Of a stretch of DNA of 64,000 nt, positions 60,128 to 64,000 are shown piece by piece. Each line of letters opens with the position of its first letter. The first letter of the stretch is position 1. The notes under the pieces are model-generated. The model searched no databases. It had not been told where the DNA came from and saw nothing but the letters and a program-made list of their open reading frames with translations. The DNA lies in contig JAKLFE010000011.1 in assembly GCA_022711355.1 (NCBI GenBank), forward strand, positions 27,345 through 91,344, in the 5' to 3' direction. The stretch is from Spirochaetota bacterium. GTDB lineage: Bacteria; Spirochaetota; Spirochaetia; Treponematales; Rectinemataceae. The translations under genes were made by a program, and so were the position numbers.

Positions 60128-60156
60128 TTGACAGGAGGGTCCGGGGGAGCGATACT
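60128..60156 (+). promoter_or_regulatory. Promoter of the GT-B-like gene
   Basis: TTGACA (60128-60133), 17-base spacer, GATACT (60151-60156). An out-of-frame ATG seven bases after the -10 (60164) could start a short upstream frame overlapping the GT-B-like start. Confidence 0.65.
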
Positions 60157-60210
60157 GGAAACGATGCGCGGCGCCGCCCTCCCGGGCGGCCTCCGCGGAA
60201 AGGGGTCTTC

Positions 60211-61554
60211 ATGGGCTTGGGCGGCGAGGCGAAGGGGAACGAGGGCGTGCGGGCCTGGGTGGCCGCGGCCAACATGGGGCTCGGGCACAAGCGCGCGGTC
60301 CAGCCCCTCGCGGGCATCGCGGAGGGCGGCATCATCGTGGTGAACAGCCCCGAGGTGGCCAAGCCCGACGAGCAGAAGCTCTGGGACCAGCTCCTCTCCG
60401 TCTACGAGCGGCTCTCCCGGGCCAAGGGCATCCCGGTCATCGGCAACGCCCTGTTCGGGATCATGGACTACTTCCAGAAGATCAAGCCCGCCTATCCCCG
60501 CATCGACCTCTCGGGACATACCCTCCAGACCACCTGGAACGAGAAGATGATCGACCGGGGCGTCTGCCGGGGCATGGTCGAGCGCATCAAGGCCAAGCCC
60601 CTCCCCCTCGTCTCCTCCTACTTCACCGCCGCCATCGCCGCCGACCGCGCGGGCTACGGCCGGGTCTACTGCATCATCTGCGACGCGGACATCAACCGCG
60701 TCTGGGTGGCCTCGGAGCCCAAGAACTCCCGCATCGAGTACCTCGTGCCCTGCGGCTCGGCCATGCGCCGACTCAAGCAGTACGGGGTCCCCGACGAGCG
60801 GATCTTCATGACGGGCTTCCCCCTCCCCCTGGAGCTCCTCGGCGATCCCGAGCTCGGCGTGCTCAAGGCCGACCTCGGCCAGCGCCTGCGGCACCTCGAC
60901 CCGACCGACCGCTTCTGGCCCCTCCACGACAAGTCGGTCGAGCACTTCCTCGGCCCGGCCAACTGCGCGAGCCGCCACGACCGGCCCCTGACCCTGGCCT
61001 TCTGCGTCGGGGGGGCCGGGGCCCAGAAGGAGCTCGCCGTCGAGGCCCTCCAGAGCCTCAAGCCCCGGGTCCAGGCGGGCCAGATGCGGATGAACCTCGT
61101 CTGCGGCGTGAGGCCGGAGGTCCGCTCCTACTTCGAGGCCGCGGTGAAGGAGCTCGGGCTCGAGGGGGCCCCGGGCGTCTCCGTGATCGGGGGCCGGGGC
61201 GACGCCGAGTACTTCGATTCCTTCAACCGCAGCCTCCACGAGACGGACATCATCTGGACCAAGCCCTCGGAGATGTCCTTCTTCGTGGGGCTCGGCATCC
61301 CCATCATCATGGCGCCCTCGGTCGGCTCGCAGGAGATCTTCAACCGCCGCTGGCTCGAGGAGATCCAGGCGGGGATCCCCCAGGACGAGCCCCGCTACGC
61401 CTCGGAGTGGCTCTTCGAGCTCCTCGAGCAGGGGCGCTTCGCCGAGGCGGCCTGGTCGGGCTTCCTCAAGGCGCGCAAGTACGGCACCTACAAGATCCAC
61501 GAGCTCATCCAGACCGGCACCATGAGCCGCTCCGGGGATCCGCTTACCCGCTAG
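60211..61554 (+). CDS. GT-B-fold protein, MurG/MGDG-synthase-like (role unknown)
   Basis: A 447-residue cytoplasmic protein. The N-terminal AAANMGLGHKRAV holds a GxGH motif like that of lipid-sugar transferases; a C-terminal domain has LAFCVGGAGAQKELAVEAL (glycine-rich loop opening the second Rossmann half), SVIGGRGDAEYF and DIIWTKPSEMSFFVGLGIPI, the usual place for UDP-sugar binding. No signal peptide. It resembles spirochaete proteins annotated only as conserved hypothetical. The convergent neighbour at 61624-62772 is a clearer member of the GT28 group, so the two may act in one glycolipid pathway. The start ATG lacks a strong Shine-Dalgarno. Confidence 0.7.
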   Translation: MGLGGEAKGNEGVRAWVAAANMGLGHKRAVQPLAGIAEGGIIVVNSPEVAKPDEQKLWDQLLSVYERLSRAKGIPVIGNALFGIMDYFQKIKPAYPRIDLSGHTLQTTWNEKMIDRGVCRGMVERIKAKPLPLVSSYFTAAIAADRAGYGRVYCIICDADINRVWVASEPKNSRIEYLVPCGSAMRRLKQYGVPDERIFMTGFPLPLELLGDPELGVLKADLGQRLRHLDPTDRFWPLHDKSVEHFLGPANCASRHDRPLTLAFCVGGAGAQKELAVEALQSLKPRVQAGQMRMNLVCGVRPEVRSYFEAAVKELGLEGAPGVSVIGGRGDAEYFDSFNRSLHETDIIWTKPSEMSFFVGLGIPIIMAPSVGSQEIFNRRWLEEIQAGIPQDEPRYASEWLFELLEQGRFAEAAWSGFLKARKYGTYKIHELIQTGTMSRSGDPLTR

Positions 61555-61561
61555 GGGAAAG

Positions 61562-61623
61562 GCCGCCGAGGCGCAGAGAGGACATGAGAGAAGTGTTACG
61601 TCCTTCCCCTGCGTCCGCGCGGC
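61562..61623. repeat. Imperfect inverted repeat built on GAGGCGCAGAG
   Basis: Left arm 61562-61583 (GCCGCCGAGGCGCAGAGAGG...) and right arm 61600-61623, its imperfect complement, lie between two convergent genes. The GAGGCGCAGAG core resembles GAGGCACAGAG of the element at 31078-31191. It may double as a terminator for both transcripts. Confidence 0.6.
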
Positions 61624-62772
61624 TCAGTTGCCTTTGCCCGCCGATAGCCGCTCGTCGATGAAGGCCGCGATCTCGCCGGCGCCGTTGCGGAGCTCGAGGG
61701 CCTCGTAGCGGCGAGCCACCTCCTCGCGGACCTCGTCCTTGAGGAAGTGCTTGAGGGCCGAGGCGAAGAGGGGTATGGCGTCGCCCGCGTACTTGCCCAG
61801 GCCGCGGAAGACCGCGTAGTTGGCGTGGGCCTGCTCGCAGGGGGTCGCCGCGTTGCCGAAGATGATGGGCTTGCGCGAGTGCATGCACTCCATCATCGTG
61901 GCCGGCCCCGGCTTGATGAAGCAGATGTCGGCGCAGGCTATGAGCTCGTTCATGTTGGCCGCGAAGCCGAGGGGCAGGAGGTTGATCTTGGGGAAGAGCC
62001 CCTTGATCGACTCGCAGCGGCGCCGCAGGGCGGCGTTGCGCCCCGCCACGACGACGACGTTGAGGGGGACGTTCATGAGCTCCATGGTGAGGAGGTACTG
62101 GAGTATCATGCCGGCGCCCTGGTTGCCGAAGCTCACCAGGACGGTCCGGCGAGCGGGGTCGAGGCCGAGCTCGGCGGCGACCTCGGCGGCCGGGCGGCGA
62201 TCGGCCAGGAAGCTCGGCCTGATCGGGTAGGGGAAGGACCTGATCTTGCTCCACTTGATCCCGTGCTCGGCCGCGGCCTGGGCCGCCCGGTCCGAGGCGG
62301 TGAGGTACCAGTCCGTGCCGGGCAGGCGCCACAGCGAGTGGTAGGTGAATATCTCGGTCTGGTAGGTGAAGAGCTCGAAGGAGAGGCCCGCCCGCTTCCG
62401 CGCCTCGACGAGGATCATGCTGACGAGGAAGTGGCTGCTGAAGACCGCGTCGGGGCGGCTCCGCTTGAGGTAGCGGATGGCGAAGGGGACGGCCGGGGCC
62501 GCCAGGTTGCGGTAGAGGATGGCTCGCGACACCGGCCCCATGATGTTCTGGAGCTGGTAGACGAAATGGGTCAGGAGGGGCTTGCCCACGAGGAAGTTCC
62601 AGCTCTTCTTGTGGGCCTCGTCGACCTTCGGGCAGCCGACCTCCTTGATGAAGTCCAGCATCAGGGCTTCATAGCGGCCGGGGAAGCTCGCTTCGAGGGC
62701 TTCCATGACGGCTCGGGCGGGAGCCTTGTGCCCCCCGCCCGCCTCGATCATGGCGAACAAGACCTTCTTCAT
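61624..62772 (-). CDS. MGDG-synthase/UgtP-type glycosyltransferase (GT28 family)
   Basis: A 382-residue glycosyltransferase likely adding a sugar to diacylglycerol for membrane glycolipids. N-terminal VLFAMIEAGGGHKAPARAVM is the GGGH motif of MGDG synthases; LVSFGNQGAGMILQYLL opens the nucleotide domain; FIKPGPATMMECMHSRKPII corresponds to the KPGGxT...E donor-sugar motif (a Gly replaced by Pro). No transmembrane helix. ATG at 62772 lies eight bases from a -10. Substrate sugar (Glc or Gal) is not predictable. Confidence 0.85.
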   Translation of the reverse strand: MKKVLFAMIEAGGGHKAPARAVMEALEASFPGRYEALMLDFIKEVGCPKVDEAHKKSWNFLVGKPLLTHFVYQLQNIMGPVSRAILYRNLAAPAVPFAIRYLKRSRPDAVFSSHFLVSMILVEARKRAGLSFELFTYQTEIFTYHSLWRLPGTDWYLTASDRAAQAAAEHGIKWSKIRSFPYPIRPSFLADRRPAAEVAAELGLDPARRTVLVSFGNQGAGMILQYLLTMELMNVPLNVVVVAGRNAALRRRCESIKGLFPKINLLPLGFAANMNELIACADICFIKPGPATMMECMHSRKPIIFGNAATPCEQAHANYAVFRGLGKYAGDAIPLFASALKHFLKDEVREEVARRYEALELRNGAGEIAAFIDERLSAGKGN

Positions 62773-62780
62773 CGCTTTAT

Positions 62781-62810
62781 AGTGTACTGGTTTTAATTTC
62801 TATAATGCAA
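62781..62810 (-). promoter_or_regulatory. Promoter of the GT28 gene, leaderless type
   Basis: On the minus strand TTGCAT (complement of 62805-62810), 18-base spacer, TACACT (complement of 62781-62786), eight bases to the ATG at 62772. Confidence 0.6.
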
Positions 62811-62835
62811 GGAAATACCCGGACTGCGCGACTTC

Positions 62836-62864
62836 TTGCCAGGATTCTCGCCCAGTGCTATAGT
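62836..62864 (+). promoter_or_regulatory. Promoter of the ferredoxin gene
   Basis: TTGCCA (62836-62841), 17-base spacer, TATAGT (62859-62864), then a leader of about 24 bases with GAGAGG before the ATG at 62895. Confidence 0.72.
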
Positions 62865-62894
62865 ACTGCAACTACGTTTCCAAGAGAGGTTTGC

Positions 62895-63065
62895 ATGGCC
62901 TACAAGGTCACCGATGCCTGTGTGAATTGCGGAGCTTGCGAGTCCGAGTGCCCCTCCGAGGCCATCAGCGAGAAGAACGGCGCGCGCTGGATCGATCCGG
63001 CCAAGTGCGTCGACTGCGGGGCCTGCGCCGCGGTCTGCCCGACCGAGGCCATCGTCTCGGGCTGA
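62895..63065 (+). CDS. 2[4Fe-4S] ferredoxin
   Basis: A 56-residue electron carrier with two CX2CX2CX3CP cluster motifs: Cys9, Cys12, Cys15, Cys19 and Cys38, Cys41, Cys44, Cys48. The fold is the short clostridial type with pseudo-twofold symmetry (DACVNCGACESECP / AKCVDCGACAAVCP). It probably serves pyruvate:ferredoxin oxidoreductase and hydrogenase or the radical SAM enzymes of an anaerobe. It has its own promoter and terminator; monocistronic. Confidence 0.96.
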   Translation: MAYKVTDACVNCGACESECPSEAISEKNGARWIDPAKCVDCGACAAVCPTEAIVSG

Positions 63066-63130
63066 GGCGGGTTTCGCCTTCCACGTAGAGCTCCCCGCGG
63101 GATATCGAATCCCGCCGCGCGGAGCTCGCC

Positions 63131-63151
63131 GGCCGCCCCTCCGGGGCGGCC
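63131..63151 (+). terminator. Intrinsic terminator after the ferredoxin gene
   Basis: GGCCGCCCC, loop TCC, GGGGCGGCC, then TCTTTATAT. A second hairpin (GCGGGAT-ATCGA-ATCCCGC) lies about 25 bases upstream. Confidence 0.85.
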
Positions 63152-63207
63152 TCTTTATATAAAACCGGTTTTTCACTAGAATCGCCTAAACTATTCGGGG
63201 AGTCCTC

Positions 63208-64000
63208 ATGAGCGGTACGCGCGTGCTCGGAGTAATCGGACTCGACGCAACGGGTGGCCTCGTCGCTCGCCGCGCCCTGCAAGCAGGTTCCAGCCTCGTC
63301 GTCCACGCCTCGAGCGCGGCGCCGGGCGCCCTCTCGTCCATCGAGGGCATGGACTTCCGCCTCGCCGGATCCCTCGACGAGCTGGCCGCCTCCCTGTGCC
63401 CGCCCGGGGCCCTCCTCCTCTGCCTTCCCTCGGCGGATCCCGCTCGGCTCGGGGAGCTGTTCCGCTCGGCCCTCGGCTCCCTCGGGCGCGGCGGCCTCCT
63501 CCTGAGCTCCGCTCCGGCCTCGGACGCGGAGCGCGAAAGCCTCGCCGCCGCCTGCGCGGAGCGAGGCCTGGCCTTCGTCGATCTCGGGGCCTCGCGCTGG
63601 ATCGGGGGGCGGGGCTCCCTCGCCCTGGGCGCCGGGGGGACTGCCTCGGACTGGGAGCTCGCCCGGCCCTTCTTCGAGGGGGAGGCCGGGGAGGGGGAAG
63701 GCCCCGGCTCCTCGGACCCCCTCCTCCGCCTCGGCGGCCCCGGCTCGGGCTCCCTCGCCGCCCTGGTCCGATCGGCCCTGGACGGCCTCCTCGTCGAGCT
63801 CCTCGCCGAGACCTACCACCTCCTGCGCCAGGCCCTCCGCGCCAGCTACGACGAGATGCGCGTCGTCCTCTCCCAATGGAACTCGGGCGAGCTCGCCGAT
63901 CCCCTCGTCGCCGCCACCGCGGACGCCCTCGGCCTCCGGGACGAGGACGGGGAGCCCTTGCTCGAGAAGGTCCTCGACGCGGCCGCGGCGGCCGGGCACT
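63208..64000 (+). CDS. 6-phosphogluconate-dehydrogenase-like protein with degraded active site (3' end missing)
   Basis: First 264 residues of a protein running off the right edge. The fold order matches 6-phosphogluconate dehydrogenase: N-terminal Rossmann strand VLGVIGLDATGGLV (GLGVMG expected), GLAFVDLGASRWIGGRGSLA (expected GVSGGEEGA), an all-helical domain beginning SGSLAALVRSALDG (expected KMVHNGIEY), then QWNSGELADPL (expected EWNKGEL) and LLEKVLDAAAAAGH (expected LLDKILDKAGQKGTG). The catalytic Lys, the His/Asn after it and the SGG loop are all replaced. It is thus probably not a normal dehydrogenase. Start ATG at 63208 follows GGGGAG. Confidence 0.72.
   Translation, partial: MSGTRVLGVIGLDATGGLVARRALQAGSSLVVHASSAAPGALSSIEGMDFRLAGSLDELAASLCPPGALLLCLPSADPARLGELFRSALGSLGRGGLLLSSAPASDAERESLAAACAERGLAFVDLGASRWIGGRGSLALGAGGTASDWELARPFFEGEAGEGEGPGSSDPLLRLGGPGSGSLAALVRSALDGLLVELLAETYHLLRQALRASYDEMRVVLSQWNSGELADPLVAATADALGLRDEDGEPLLEKVLDAAAAAGH

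Noticed and set aside
60164..60343. Leaderless short gene starting at ATG 60164
   Set aside because: It fits the promoter distance but the translation is Arg/Ser/Trp-rich and out of frame with the GT-B-like protein. Noted only as a possible upstream frame.
1..64000. CRISPR arrays, insertion sequences, prophage or rRNA
   Set aside because: No regularly spaced direct repeats of suitable length, transposase, integrase, phage structural genes or rRNA sequence were seen.

Overview
The window is about 70% G+C with dense, overlapping genes. It most likely comes from a high-GC, anaerobic, motile, sugar-fermenting spirochaete of the treponeme/Spirochaetales type. The evidence is a TatT–TatP–TatQM TRAP cluster in the order described for Treponema pallidum, a DUF5312-like protein, diderm features (two outer-membrane barrels, an OmpA-family protein, two lipoproteins), chemotaxis genes including cheD, an oxygen-independent class III ribonucleotide reductase and a 2[4Fe-4S] ferredoxin. 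This placement is inference; there is no rRNA in the window. I see no phage, insertion sequence or CRISPR array.

Layout. 1–9.9 kb: a cut-off gene, glucokinase, a divergent GH127-like glycosidase, an outer-membrane barrel, an M23 peptidase / DEDDh exonuclease / phosphohexomutase operon, a HAD phosphatase and an RNA m5C methyltransferase. 10–14.1 kb: nrdR–nrdD–(glycyl-radical/redoxin)–nrdG, with two NrdR boxes at the promoter; the glycyl-radical domain is separated from NrdD and fused to a CPNC redoxin. 14.1–18.6 kb: Lhr-type helicase. 18.6–26.2 kb: cheD, then a leftward run MCP–CheW–receiver–MCP and a NarL-type two-component pair. 26.3–28.5 kb: EF-G paralogue. 28.6–33.9 kb: DeoR-like regulator divergent from a sugar ABC transporter (binding protein and two permeases, no ATPase) and a PfkB kinase. 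34.1–34.5 kb: tRNA-Pro(TGG) and tRNA-Arg(TCT) among inverted and direct repeats. 34.6–40.4 kb: outer-membrane barrel, lipoprotein, RNase HI, and the TRAP cluster. 40.4–45.6 kb: heterodimeric ABC exporter plus MFS transporter. 45.6–51.2 kb: periplasmic protein, RluA-type pseudouridine synthase, DUF5312-like protein, PgeF/YfiH, OmpA-like protein. 51.2–55.8 kb: a four-gene unit with a membrane protein ending in nine Ala-Cys-His-Ser-type repeats, overlapping a radical SAM/SPASM gene with a PqqD-like N-terminus. 55.8–64 kb: HIT protein, GH4 glycosidase, Nudix hydrolase, AAA+ ATPase, two GT-B-like proteins, ferredoxin and a 6-phosphogluconate-dehydrogenase-like protein whose catalytic motifs are degraded.

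Three results stand out. The split class III reductase, with its radical-bearing segment on a redoxin, is an unusual architecture. The Cys/His-tailed membrane protein plus radical SAM enzyme looks like a peptide-modification system I cannot match to a named family. At least eleven genes have a -35/-10 pair placed so that transcription would start at or within a few bases of the start codon, with no Shine-Dalgarno sequence, suggesting widespread leaderless transcription; other genes here, such as the ABC binding protein, have a good Shine-Dalgarno.
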